Shown piece by piece: positions 8,637-16,783 of a stretch of DNA of 64,000 nt. The stretch's first letter is position 1. Each line of letters begins with the position of its first letter. This DNA is from Marinobacter salinisoli (GTDB lineage Bacteria > Pseudomonadota > Gammaproteobacteria > Pseudomonadales > Oleiphilaceae). The stretch covers positions 372,001 through 436,000 of the forward strand of contig NZ_CP071247.1 in assembly GCF_017301335.1 (NCBI RefSeq). Direction: 5' to 3'. Position numbers and translations under genes: made by a program. The notes under the pieces are model-generated. The model was not told the origin of the DNA. It saw only the letters and a list, made by a program, of their open reading frames with translations, and did not search any database.

Positions 8637-10001
8637 GTGTCGGAAAAGAGACCGCTCGTATGGCTGTCTGCGGCACCCGGAAACAGCAAGCTGCGCAGGG
8701 CACTGGAAGCCCGCTGGCAGGTTACCGGGTATTGCCTGCAAGATAGGGTCCCGATCATGATGTCGGCACCGGAAGATGCCCGAGTCGGCATTCTCGATCT
8801 GACCAACGCCCCGACAGAGTCCGCCCTGAATCCGGAACAATGGCTCGAAGCGCTCAGCCTCGACTTCTGGGTCGGCATCGTGGCCCACCGGCCTGTCAGT
8901 GGCTCGCTGACAGCCAAGCTGATTGCCCGTTACTGCACCGATTTCCATACCGTTCCAGTACATGTCGACCGCCTTAACACCGTGCTCGGGCATCTCTGGG
9001 GTATGGCATCGATCCGCACACACTCGCTGGGGCCACCGGCGGACGACTATGAAAGCCTGGTGATGGAGGGGGATTCCGAAACCATTCGCAAGATTCGGGG
9101 CTTGCTCCGGCGCTTTTCGGTCACCGCCGACCCGGTACTGATCACCGGAGAGAGCGGCTCGGGCAAGTACGCCGCGGCCCGTTTTATCCATCAGCTCTCG
9201 CCGCGGGCAGCCGGACCCCTGGTGAACGTCAATTGCGCCGCCCTGCCGGACACCCTGGCGCGCAGCGAACTTTTTGGTGTCGAGGACTATTCGGCGCAGG
9301 GTGCCGCAGACGGCATACACCCGGGCCGTATCGAGCAGGCCAACGGGGGCTCCCTGGTGCTGTCGTCCATTGACGAACTGAACGAGGACCAGCAGTCCGC
9401 TCTGCTGGGATTCCTGCAGGAGGGTCAGATCGAGCGGGTCGGCAGTACCACCCCGATTCCCATCAACAGCCGGATCATCACCACCGCCACCCGGCCATTG
9501 CGGGAACTGGTCGAGTCTGGCCATTTTCGCAGCGACGTCTATTACCGGCTCGGAGGGCTGGAAATCCGTATGCCGGCCCTGCGCGATCGCCGGGAAGACA
9601 TCCCCACCATTGCCAGCACCCTGCTGGAGATGGCCGATCACGGGCACAACCCCAAGCGACTGAGCCAGGCGGCCATTGAAAGCCTGGTGAATCATCACTG
9701 GCCGGGTAATTTTCGTGAGCTGCAAAACCGGCTTCGCCAGGCGTTATTGCTGTGCGACCGGGCCACCATTGACCCGGCAGACCTCGGGCTAGACCAGACA
9801 GGCGTAGACGCCGCCCCCCTGTCGACCACCAATCTCAGTCTGGAGGAGTTCCGGGCCCGAGCCGACCGGCAGGCGCTGTCTTGCAGCCTGGCACTGGCGC
9901 ACCACAACGTTTCGGCGGCGGCACGAATCCTGAAGATTTCCCGGGTGTCGTTTTATCGCCTGATGGAAAAATACAACCAGAACCAGTACCCGGAATCCTG
10001 A
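8637..10001 (+). CDS. Enhancer-binding-protein-type regulator with degenerate AAA+ core (VpsR-like)
   Basis: Transcription regulator of 454 aa. Residues 1-130 are a variable N-terminal domain, 140-370 an AAA+ sigma-54-interaction domain, and 420-447 a Fis-type helix-turn-helix (NVSAAARILKISRVSFYRLM). Walker A is present (GESGSGK, 171-177). The GAFTGA loop that contacts sigma-54 is missing: ELFG is followed by VEDYSAQGA. The Walker B acidic pair is replaced by Ser-Ser (GGSLVLSSIDEL, 243-244). Such changes are known in proteins like V. cholerae VpsR that do not act through sigma-54, so loss of classical activator function is inferred. GTG 8637 is chosen because GGAGG precedes it. An in-frame TTG at 8574 lacks support. 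Confidence 0.82.
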   Translation: MSEKRPLVWLSAAPGNSKLRRALEARWQVTGYCLQDRVPIMMSAPEDARVGILDLTNAPTESALNPEQWLEALSLDFWVGIVAHRPVSGSLTAKLIARYCTDFHTVPVHVDRLNTVLGHLWGMASIRTHSLGPPADDYESLVMEGDSETIRKIRGLLRRFSVTADPVLITGESGSGKYAAARFIHQLSPRAAGPLVNVNCAALPDTLARSELFGVEDYSAQGAADGIHPGRIEQANGGSLVLSSIDELNEDQQSALLGFLQEGQIERVGSTTPIPINSRIITTATRPLRELVESGHFRSDVYYRLGGLEIRMPALRDRREDIPTIASTLLEMADHGHNPKRLSQAAIESLVNHHWPGNFRELQNRLRQALLLCDRATIDPADLGLDQTGVDAAPLSTTNLSLEEFRARADRQALSCSLALAHHNVSAAARILKISRVSFYRLMEKYNQNQYPES

Positions 10002-10206
10002 GTGCTGCGCGGCCCTCGCCTGCTTGCGTCGCCCGTCTCCCGGGTCGTTGACGGTCACCGACACCCGCCAATTGCAAAATCTCGCAAAACCCAGCCTAAA
10101 CCTGATGAAATCTTGGTAATGTTAACCATGCTGCCGTCGTTCTCCCGGCACGTACGCAAGGGGCTGCCACCTCGCAGTAATGAAGGACTCATTAAAAGGA
10201 ACTCGC

Positions 10207-11523
10207 ATGTCGACCGAGCAGTATCAGATTTTGTTTTCCGGTCAGATTCTGGATGGCTTTGATGAACAAGAAGTCAAAGCCAGCCTGCAGGAGCTGTTCA
10301 GAACCACCGAAGCACGGATAGAACGCCTGTTTCTGCCCACCGCCACACCGGTCATCCGATCCAATCTGAGCCACGAGGAAGCGGTGATCTACCACCAGAA
10401 GCTGACCCGGGCAGGCGCCGATGTCCGTATCGGGGCCCAGCCAGCGAACGCGGGCAAGGCTGCCGTCGAACCTGAGGCCGCCGAGACCACGCCGCCACCG
10501 TCATCCCCCGATGTCGAGCCAGCACAGCCAGACGATGGTGACCGCCGTCGTGCAGGGCTGGAGTTTACGGGCAGAGGCGGCGAGTACTTCGGTATCTGGA
10601 TCGTTAATATCCTGCTGACCATCCTCACCCTCGGCATTTATTCGGCCTGGGCTACGGTCCGCAACAAGCAGTATTTCTACGGCAACACCCAGTTGGATGG
10701 CGCGAGCTTTCAATACCTGGCCAGCCCGATCACCATTCTCATCGGGCGCCTGATTGCGCTGGCGGCGGTGATCGCTTACGTAGCGGCCGTTAACCTGGTT
10801 CCGGAAGCCGCCCTCGCATTTGTAGTGGTCTTCCTGTTCGCAACGCCCTGGATCATGATTCGCTCCCTGCGTTTCAACGCCATCAACAGCGCCTACCGCA
10901 ACATCCGCTTTGATTTTCAGGGCCGCTATGGCCAGGCCTTCATGGTCAGTTTCGTGTGGCCAATTCTGAACCTGGTATGCCTGCTCCTGTTGACACCACT
11001 GGTGCTGAAGAAGACCCACCAGTTCATTGCGGACAACAGCCGTTACGGCACCACCGCCTTCGAGCTCAGGGCCACCACCAAAGCCTATTACCGGTTCTTC
11101 GGCATGGCCCTGCTGATGGTCTTTGGCTTCGGGGCCGCGGCATTCGCGCTGGTGCAAGTTGGCCAGGAAATCCTCGCAACCGTGGTTGGCGTTGTGGGCT
11201 ACATCGCTCTGATCGGCTACTTCATGGCGGGTATCACCAATCTGTTCCTGAGTTCCACCATCCTGGCCGAGCACCAGCTGGAGTCCGAGTTAAGCCCGGG
11301 CCAGATGGTCTGGATTTACGCCAGCAACGTGGTTCTGGTCGTTCTGACTCTTGGCCTTTTCACGCCCTGGGCCAAGGTGCGGATGGCGCGCTATCGGGCC
11401 AACTGCACTGCCCTGTGGATTGCCGGTGACCTGGATCACTTCGCGGCCGCCGAACACAATCGCACCAGTGCCGTAGGACAGGAACTCGGAGACGCCTTCG
11501 ATGTCGCCTTCTCCGCAGTCTGA
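10207..11523 (+). CDS. DUF898 (YjgN-like) polytopic membrane protein
   Basis: Inner-membrane protein of 438 aa with an N-terminal soluble region of about 110 residues. This begins YQILFSGQILDGFDEQEVKASL and contains a Pro-rich linker (TPPPSSPDVEPAQP). Several hydrophobic spans follow, with the DUF898 signature repeated: LTILTLGIYSAWATVRNKQYF and, near the C-terminus, VLTLGLFTPWAKVRMARY. Members have no established biochemical role. ATG 10207 follows AAAAGGA. The 3' end overlaps the M48 protease gene by 23 nt, so the two are almost certainly co-translated, and a shared membrane function is inferred. Confidence 0.85.
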   Translation: MSTEQYQILFSGQILDGFDEQEVKASLQELFRTTEARIERLFLPTATPVIRSNLSHEEAVIYHQKLTRAGADVRIGAQPANAGKAAVEPEAAETTPPPSSPDVEPAQPDDGDRRRAGLEFTGRGGEYFGIWIVNILLTILTLGIYSAWATVRNKQYFYGNTQLDGASFQYLASPITILIGRLIALAAVIAYVAAVNLVPEAALAFVVVFLFATPWIMIRSLRFNAINSAYRNIRFDFQGRYGQAFMVSFVWPILNLVCLLLLTPLVLKKTHQFIADNSRYGTTAFELRATTKAYYRFFGMALLMVFGFGAAAFALVQVGQEILATVVGVVGYIALIGYFMAGITNLFLSSTILAEHQLESELSPGQMVWIYASNVVLVVLTLGLFTPWAKVRMARYRANCTALWIAGDLDHFAAAEHNRTSAVGQELGDAFDVAFSAV

Positions 11524-12589
11524 GTTGGTGATTAACGGCGATTACTACACGGGCCAGAACTCTCACCGCCAGAGCGCAGAACTGCGCCCTGGCGGTGCCG
11601 GAATCCTCCTGAAAACCACCACCGAAGAACGGGCGCTGGCGTGGCAGGATCTCAAGATCTCGCCCAGAATCGGCAACACCCCGCGCTACCTGCACCTGCC
11701 GGACGACGGCGTATTCGAAACCACCGACAATGACGGTGTGGATCAGCTAAGCCGCCAGTGCTCCGGCAACGGTTTTGCCCGGCTGGTGCACCGCCTGGAG
11801 CGGCACCTCGGGCTGATCCTGATTGCCGTGCTGGTGACGGCCGCGGTTACCGGGCTCACCCTGACGTATGGCGTACCCTGGGCCTCACGAGTGATTGCCT
11901 ACACCTTACCCGACACCGTGGCTCAAACCGTCGGGGAAACCGCCCTACACTCCCTGGACGACACCTGGTTTGAGCCCTCGACGCTGTCCGACGGGCGACA
12001 GCAGGCGCTGCTCAACCATTTTGCGCCTTACCTGGGCCAGGTGGGCGGCCAGCAGCTGCGTGTTGAATTCAGGGATGCGCCGGTGATTGGCGCCAACGCC
12101 CTCGCACTGCCGGACGGCACCCTGGTCTTCACCGACGATCTGGTCAACCTGGCCGAACAGGACGATGAGCTGGTGGCCATTCTGGCTCATGAGATTGGCC
12201 ACATCGAATACCGGCACGGCATGCAGGGCATGGTGCAATCGTCCCTGCTGTTCTGGGTGCTGGTCATGATGACCGGAGACCTGTCCGCTTTTTCGGACCC
12301 CACCATTGCCCTGCCCGCGTTCCTGATGAGCATGTCCTACTCCAGGGATATGGAGCAGCAGGCCGACGACTACGCGTTGCAAACCATGCTCAGCCACAAC
12401 CTGAATCCGATGTTGTTTGCCACCATCATGGCGCGGCTGACGGAAGAAGACATCAGCACGCAAGAGCACGGGGAATCGGAAAACAATGGCTATCTGCTGG
12501 AACTGGTGCTCTCAAGCCACCCCATTTCCCGGGAACGCATCGCCCGATTCCGGGAGGCCTCTGAATCACACTTCAACGCCGGCAACTGA
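11501..12589 (+). CDS. M48-family membrane-associated zinc metallopeptidase
   Basis: A 362-aa protease of the HtpX/Oma1/BepA-like M48 group. It has an N-terminal soluble part of about 100 residues, a membrane span near 105-125, and the zinc motif ILAHEIGHIEYRH (HEIGH 230-234) with the third ligand Glu285 in SRDMEQQADDYAL. A second hydrophobic stretch lies at about 247-259. The ATG sits inside the end of the DUF898 gene, preceded by GGAG. M48 enzymes usually work in envelope quality control. A link with the overlapping DUF898 protein is inferred from the arrangement. Confidence 0.88.
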   Translation: MSPSPQSELVINGDYYTGQNSHRQSAELRPGGAGILLKTTTEERALAWQDLKISPRIGNTPRYLHLPDDGVFETTDNDGVDQLSRQCSGNGFARLVHRLERHLGLILIAVLVTAAVTGLTLTYGVPWASRVIAYTLPDTVAQTVGETALHSLDDTWFEPSTLSDGRQQALLNHFAPYLGQVGGQQLRVEFRDAPVIGANALALPDGTLVFTDDLVNLAEQDDELVAILAHEIGHIEYRHGMQGMVQSSLLFWVLVMMTGDLSAFSDPTIALPAFLMSMSYSRDMEQQADDYALQTMLSHNLNPMLFATIMARLTEEDISTQEHGESENNGYLLELVLSSHPISRERIARFREASESHFNAGN

Positions 12590-12603
12590 GGCGAAGGAAT
12601 CAC

Positions 12604-13527
12604 CTAGGCGCGACGGCCGGCCTCCGCCTTGATCCAACCGAGGAAACTCTGGACAAGGGACAGCCCGGCCGCTCGCCGGGGCGCGATGATGTCATAGCCG
12701 ATGCTGGTTTCAACAACCTCCGGGAAGGGCCGCACCAGAAGCCCGGCGGTGACCAGATCCCGCATGATGGGCAAACTGCCGAGCACCACGCCCTGCCCGG
12801 CAATCGCGGCCTGCACCGCCAGATTGTAATCGCTGAAACTGATGCCGCGCCGAGCATCGATTTGCTCTGCCCCCAGCTGTTCCAGCCAGGGTTCCCAGCC
12901 CATCCAGGCCCGGGTCGCCGTGGCCCAGGTCAGCGCCGAGGTATCCCAGTGGATCAGGGTAGCACCCGCCAGGTCTGCCAGTTGCTGTAACGCACCCGGC
13001 CCGCTGGTCAGGGACGGACTGCAAAACGCACAGAGTTTTTCATCAAACAGCCGGTGGGCCACCACACCCTGCGCCGGCGCCGCGCCGAACCGAATCGCCA
13101 CATCCGCAGCACCCGCGTCCAGATCGGCAATCCGTAACGACGAATCGATCAACACGTCCGCCTCCGGATGAAGGGCCCGAAACCGCTCCAGCCTGGGCAC
13201 CAGCCAGGTGGTGGCGAAGGACGGTTCGGCGGAAATAATCAGGCGCTGGGGTTGCCTGTAGTCACGGATCTGATGGACCGCACTTTCAATCTGCTGGAAA
13301 CCGGCGGCCAGTGCATCCAGCCCCGCCTGACCCGCGGGCGTCACCTTCAGCCCGCGCCCGCTGCGCTCTACCAGAGCCACGCCAAGGTTCTCCTCCAGCC
13401 TGCGCACAAGCTGTTTCACGGCCGCGGGCGTGACGTGGAGTTCTTCCGCCGCCTGGACAAAACTCAGGTGGCGACAGGTGGTTTCGAAGGCGCGCAGCGC
13501 GTTCAGAGAGGGCAGTGGCTGGCTCAT
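12604..13527 (-). CDS. LysR-family regulator, GcvA-like
   Basis: Transcription regulator of 307 aa. The N-terminal winged helix-turn-helix reads SLNALRAFETTCRHLSFVQAAEELHVTPAAVKQLVRRLEE, which is typical of the GcvA/AmpR branch. The C-terminal periplasmic-binding-like effector domain follows from about residue 90. It is divergent from the EamA transporter gene with a 137-nt gap, the usual layout when a LysR protein controls its neighbour, so it probably regulates that exporter. The start at 13527 has only a distant AGGGG upstream. Confidence 0.88.
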   Translation of the reverse strand: MSQPLPSLNALRAFETTCRHLSFVQAAEELHVTPAAVKQLVRRLEENLGVALVERSGRGLKVTPAGQAGLDALAAGFQQIESAVHQIRDYRQPQRLIISAEPSFATTWLVPRLERFRALHPEADVLIDSSLRIADLDAGAADVAIRFGAAPAQGVVAHRLFDEKLCAFCSPSLTSGPGALQQLADLAGATLIHWDTSALTWATATRAWMGWEPWLEQLGAEQIDARRGISFSDYNLAVQAAIAGQGVVLGSLPIMRDLVTAGLLVRPFPEVVETSIGYDIIAPRRAAGLSLVQSFLGWIKAEAGRRA

Positions 13528-13664
13528 GAAAAGAAACTTTATCTAACCCCTCAGGGTAGATCAAATGCATTGCACAGCCGCTCAGGATAAGGAAAATAGC
13601 GCCACTCACTCGCTCAAGAGTAAGAAAAGATTTTCTGGCGCAACTCCGCAACGAGGCCGCTTCC

Positions 13665-14567
13665 ATGACCCATGATCGACACACCCTGCTCGCCTCCGCC
13701 ATCGTGCTGGTAACCGGAATACTCTGGGGCATTTACTGGCTTCCGGTTCGCGCGCTGGGCGACATGGGCCTGACCGGAGCCTGGGGAACCGTCGCAATTA
13801 CCCTGGCAACGGTACTCTTGCTGCTCCCCTTTGCCGTCAAACACCGGCGCCAGCTGCGGCGGGTTCATCCTGTCGCGCTGATTTCCATCGCCCTGGGTGG
13901 CGCTGCATTCACGCTCTACTCCGTCGGTTTCATGTATGGCCGGGTGGCCATCATCATCCTGCTCTGGTTCCTCAGCCCGGTGTGGAGCACGCTGATCGGG
14001 CGCTACCTGATGGGGTGGCCAACGCCACGCCTGCGCATCGTCGCCATTGCAGTTGGCCTGGCAGGCCTGTTTGTCATGCTCGGGGCAGATGGCGGGATGC
14101 CGTTACCACAGGGTATTGGTGAGTGGATGGCCCTGGCTGCCGGGATTCTGTGGGCATTCTCAACCACCGGCATTCGGGTGAAATCCAACATCGAAGCCAT
14201 GCCCTCCACGTTTATCTTCGCCGTAGGCGCCGCGGTTACCGCACTGATTCTGGCCCCGCTGCTGGAACCCCTGCCCAGCCTGGCGCTTGCTGAAACACCA
14301 CCGGTTGTTGGTCTGGCCTTGCTGACTGGCGGCCTGTGGTGGGGGCTCAATCTGGTGGGCCTGATGTGGGCCACCGCGCGGCTGGAGCCGGCGCGTGTGT
14401 GCATCCTGCTGATGTCGGAAGTGCTATTTGGCGCCGTGTCCGCCGCGGTTCTGGCCGGGGAGGCCTTGCACCCAGCGGAGGTGGCCGGGGGCGTGATCGT
14501 GCTGGTGGCGGGGTTGCTGGAGGTGCTGCCAGTGCGTGCCAAAACCAGCCAGACACCGGGCCAGTGA
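13665..14567 (+). CDS. EamA/DMT-family transporter
   Basis: Inner-membrane drug/metabolite transporter of 300 aa with about ten hydrophobic helices arranged as two EamA repeats. The first starts at LLASAIVLVTGILWGIYWLPVRAL and the second at IGEWMALAAGILWAFSTTG. Conserved features include RVAIIILLWFLSPVWSTLIG and SEVLFGAVSAAVLAGE. The substrate is unknown; relatives export amino acids or other metabolites. ATG 13665 follows GAGG. The divergent LysR gene is the likely regulator. Confidence 0.88.
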   Translation: MTHDRHTLLASAIVLVTGILWGIYWLPVRALGDMGLTGAWGTVAITLATVLLLLPFAVKHRRQLRRVHPVALISIALGGAAFTLYSVGFMYGRVAIIILLWFLSPVWSTLIGRYLMGWPTPRLRIVAIAVGLAGLFVMLGADGGMPLPQGIGEWMALAAGILWAFSTTGIRVKSNIEAMPSTFIFAVGAAVTALILAPLLEPLPSLALAETPPVVGLALLTGGLWWGLNLVGLMWATARLEPARVCILLMSEVLFGAVSAAVLAGEALHPAEVAGGVIVLVAGLLEVLPVRAKTSQTPGQ

Positions 14568-14588
14568 CTGGCTCGGTGTCTGGCTTTA
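14547..14588 (+). terminator. Hairpin over the 3' end of the EamA gene
   Basis: AGCCAGACACCG (14547-14558) and CGGTGTCTGGCT (14574-14585) are exact reverse complements, with a further inner stem (GCCAGT/ACTGGC) in the loop. The transporter stop codon lies inside the structure. Only TTTA follows, so the T tract is short. It separates the gene from the convergent deaminase gene ending at 14596. Confidence 0.6.
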
Positions 14589-14595
14589 GTCGGCA

Positions 14596-15171
14596 CTAGC
14601 GATGACGCACAGCGCTCAGACCGCGCCAATCCTCCAGATCCTGATCCGGCTTTTCAGCCCGAAAGCGCGCGTACAGCTCAATGCCGGTCGGGTGTTCCAG
14701 AATATCGACCCGAACACCGTTAGCCCGCAGAAATGATTCCGTGCCGGACGCATTGGTGACATCGCCCACCACCACGCGGCCGAAACCTCGCATGCGAACT
14801 AAGGTTGCACACACGTCGCAAGGGCTCAGACTGCTGTAAATCGTGGTGTTGCTGAAATCAATCCGCCCGGCATCACGAATGGCGGACGTTTCCCCGTGAT
14901 TGTAGGGGTGGCCCTCTTGGACGAGGGTATTGTGCCCCTTGCCGACAATTTGATGGCTGGCGTTGTCAACGATCACCGCGCCAATCGGGCAGCCCCCTTC
15001 GTCGTAACTCTTTCGCGCCAGCAATACAGCAATGTCCATGAAATCAGCATCCGTAAGCGAGCGGGCAAAGTCTTCATCCATCAACACCGGGAGACTTTTC
15101 GTCGGCATGTGCGCAATCGCCGCCAGCGCCTGCTGGGTTATCGGGGTCTGCTTGGTCAGGAGAGTGTTCAT
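14596..15171 (-). CDS. Nucleoside/cytosine deaminase family protein
   Basis: Zinc hydrolase of the cytidine/deoxycytidylate deaminase superfamily, 191 aa. The zinc and proton-shuttle residues are clear: HGE at 92-94 (His92, Glu94) and PCDVC at 117-121 (Cys118, Cys121). The segment ARKSYDEGGCPIGAVIVDN is like that of fungal-type cytosine deaminases, which convert cytosine to uracil. The exact substrate (cytosine, guanine or another base) is not decided by these motifs. It stands alone and converges on the EamA gene. Confidence 0.85.
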   Translation of the reverse strand: MNTLLTKQTPITQQALAAIAHMPTKSLPVLMDEDFARSLTDADFMDIAVLLARKSYDEGGCPIGAVIVDNASHQIVGKGHNTLVQEGHPYNHGETSAIRDAGRIDFSNTTIYSSLSPCDVCATLVRMRGFGRVVVGDVTNASGTESFLRANGVRVDILEHPTGIELYARFRAEKPDQDLEDWRGLSAVRHR

Positions 15172-15279
15172 AAAGTCAGGCTACCACCTTGGGCGAGCGA
15201 TTGGTGCGGCATCGGTTCTGTGGCCGTGGCCTCTGGTTCGGAGAAAAAACCGACCCCGGCACCCAACGGAAAGGAACAA

Positions 15280-15540
15280 TTAGTACTGTTTTCTCGCCTT
15301 GATTGCGCGCTTAACAGTCATAACAACATTAATAACGTAAAAAACACTACCTGCGAGGATCAGGTGCAGAGCGTACTGATCGACGGTTTCAGCCAGGCTC
15401 CCGTAGACCGGCCGGGTGTCTTCAACGGGCATAAAAAACGCGAACATGCCAAAGCCGACCAGTAACGTCCCCAGCAGCGGCAGAATAAGGGTGCTCGCGG
15501 GAACAGCGCGCTCCTGGGACAGTGGGTATTTCTCTTCCAT
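15280..15540 (-). CDS. Small two-helix membrane protein, unknown function
   Basis: An 86-aa protein with two hydrophobic segments, STLILPLLGTLLVGFGMFAFF and ALHLILAGSVFYVINVVMTV, and a basic C-terminus (KRAIKARKQY). The reading frame is open to 15750, but the ATG at 15540 has an AGGAG site 6 nt upstream, so I start it there. I do not recognise a family. It is probably an inner-membrane protein. Confidence 0.65.
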   Translation of the reverse strand: MEEKYPLSQERAVPASTLILPLLGTLLVGFGMFAFFMPVEDTRPVYGSLAETVDQYALHLILAGSVFYVINVVMTVKRAIKARKQY

Positions 15541-15773
15541 GATAACTCCTGCTTCAGTGGATAATTCAGACGGATTGACAGTGGCCGACGTGGGCAGGTC
15601 GGAACACCGAGGTAAACAACGGGCCTGGCCATCATTGCGACCCGATGGCGTGCTTACCTGCGCCAATTCTGAGGCAGGCCGAGCAACGAGCGAAGGAAAC
15701 AGAGCACGAAATCCAACGATTTTGCGAAAGTTTATCCGCCATGAGTTCACTGCGCGGCAGACGTGCGCTGCGA

Positions 15774-16739
15774 TTAAAGCCCCAAGGCTCCGCGCCGCAG
15801 CCAGCCATGCACGAAGGCCAGTTTCTGACGCGCGTGATTCGAAAGCACGAACGGATAGAGATCCGATAATCCCATCGAGCGATTCACATGATTGACCCCC
15901 ACGGTGAGCATCGCCGCCGTGTGGATCAGCCGTTCAGCATCGGGTTCCGAATAAGGATCCCACCCGGAGTCCGGTATCTGCCTGGAGGACAGGCCCGTTG
16001 CCACGAAACTGTCGGCGATGTCGGTCAGGTGCAGCAGGTGCGCCGTGGTTTCCGCCCAGTCCTCATGTGGGTGTGCAGAGGCGTAACTGGTCAGGTAATA
16101 CTGTTTCCAGTCCGCCGGCGGCCCGTTCTCGTAGTGGGACCGGAGCGATAACTGATAATCCATGCGTTCGTCACCAAACTTGTTACGAAACGCATCGAGA
16201 AAATCCTGCCGAAGGCTTAATCGCCACCAGAGCATGTGCGCGATCTCATGACGCATGTGGCCAATCATGGTGCGATAGGGCTCCTGAAGCGCTTCACGCC
16301 GGGTAGTGAGCAGGATCGGGTCAACCTCCGCCACACTGATGGTGACGACGCCCTCGGCGTGCCCCATCGAAACCGGCGTCGGACCTTCAGCCAGCATGTG
16401 AAACACCGGTCGGGCGCCGGGATCTTCCGGCCGGAACCAGTGCCAGCGCCCCAGATTGTCGAGCACCCAGCGTTTGGCCGCTTCCGTCTGGGCCCAGTTC
16501 GGAATCGCATTGGCGATCGACGGGTCGGGCGCCAGCTGGGTCATGGCACAGGATCGACAGAACGCCCCGGCCTCCGGGGCTATCCAGTTACACCCGATTC
16601 TGTCCCGGTTGGCACAGTAGGGCGGCGAGGGCACAAAGGCCCGCGCTTGCGGATCGTAGGCGACGGGGATGCCATCGGCCGTGGCCAGGTTGTCAAACCA
16701 CAGCGTACCGGCACCAACCGGATTAGCGAAAACGCGCAT
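15774..16739 (-). CDS. Putative zinc-binding metallopeptidase
   Basis: A 321-aa protein resembling the bacterial 'putative zinc-binding metallopeptidase' family. The N-terminus carries four Cys (42, 50, 61, 64: CANRDRIGC and FCRSC) that look like a zinc ribbon. A protease-like HEIAH (164-168) follows in MRHEIAHMLWWRL, and a downstream acidic-His segment, HEDWAETTAHLLHL, could give the third ligand. There is no signal peptide, so it is probably cytoplasmic. The ATG at 16739 overlaps nothing, and a DUF1254 gene lies 44 nt upstream on the same strand. Its substrate is unknown. Confidence 0.78.
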   Translation of the reverse strand: MRVFANPVGAGTLWFDNLATADGIPVAYDPQARAFVPSPPYCANRDRIGCNWIAPEAGAFCRSCAMTQLAPDPSIANAIPNWAQTEAAKRWVLDNLGRWHWFRPEDPGARPVFHMLAEGPTPVSMGHAEGVVTISVAEVDPILLTTRREALQEPYRTMIGHMRHEIAHMLWWRLSLRQDFLDAFRNKFGDERMDYQLSLRSHYENGPPADWKQYYLTSYASAHPHEDWAETTAHLLHLTDIADSFVATGLSSRQIPDSGWDPYSEPDAERLIHTAAMLTVGVNHVNRSMGLSDLYPFVLSNHARQKLAFVHGWLRRGALGL

Positions 16740-16783
16740 CGGCGAAACTCCAGACAGGAACGTTTTTTCTCAGCCACCGCTGC

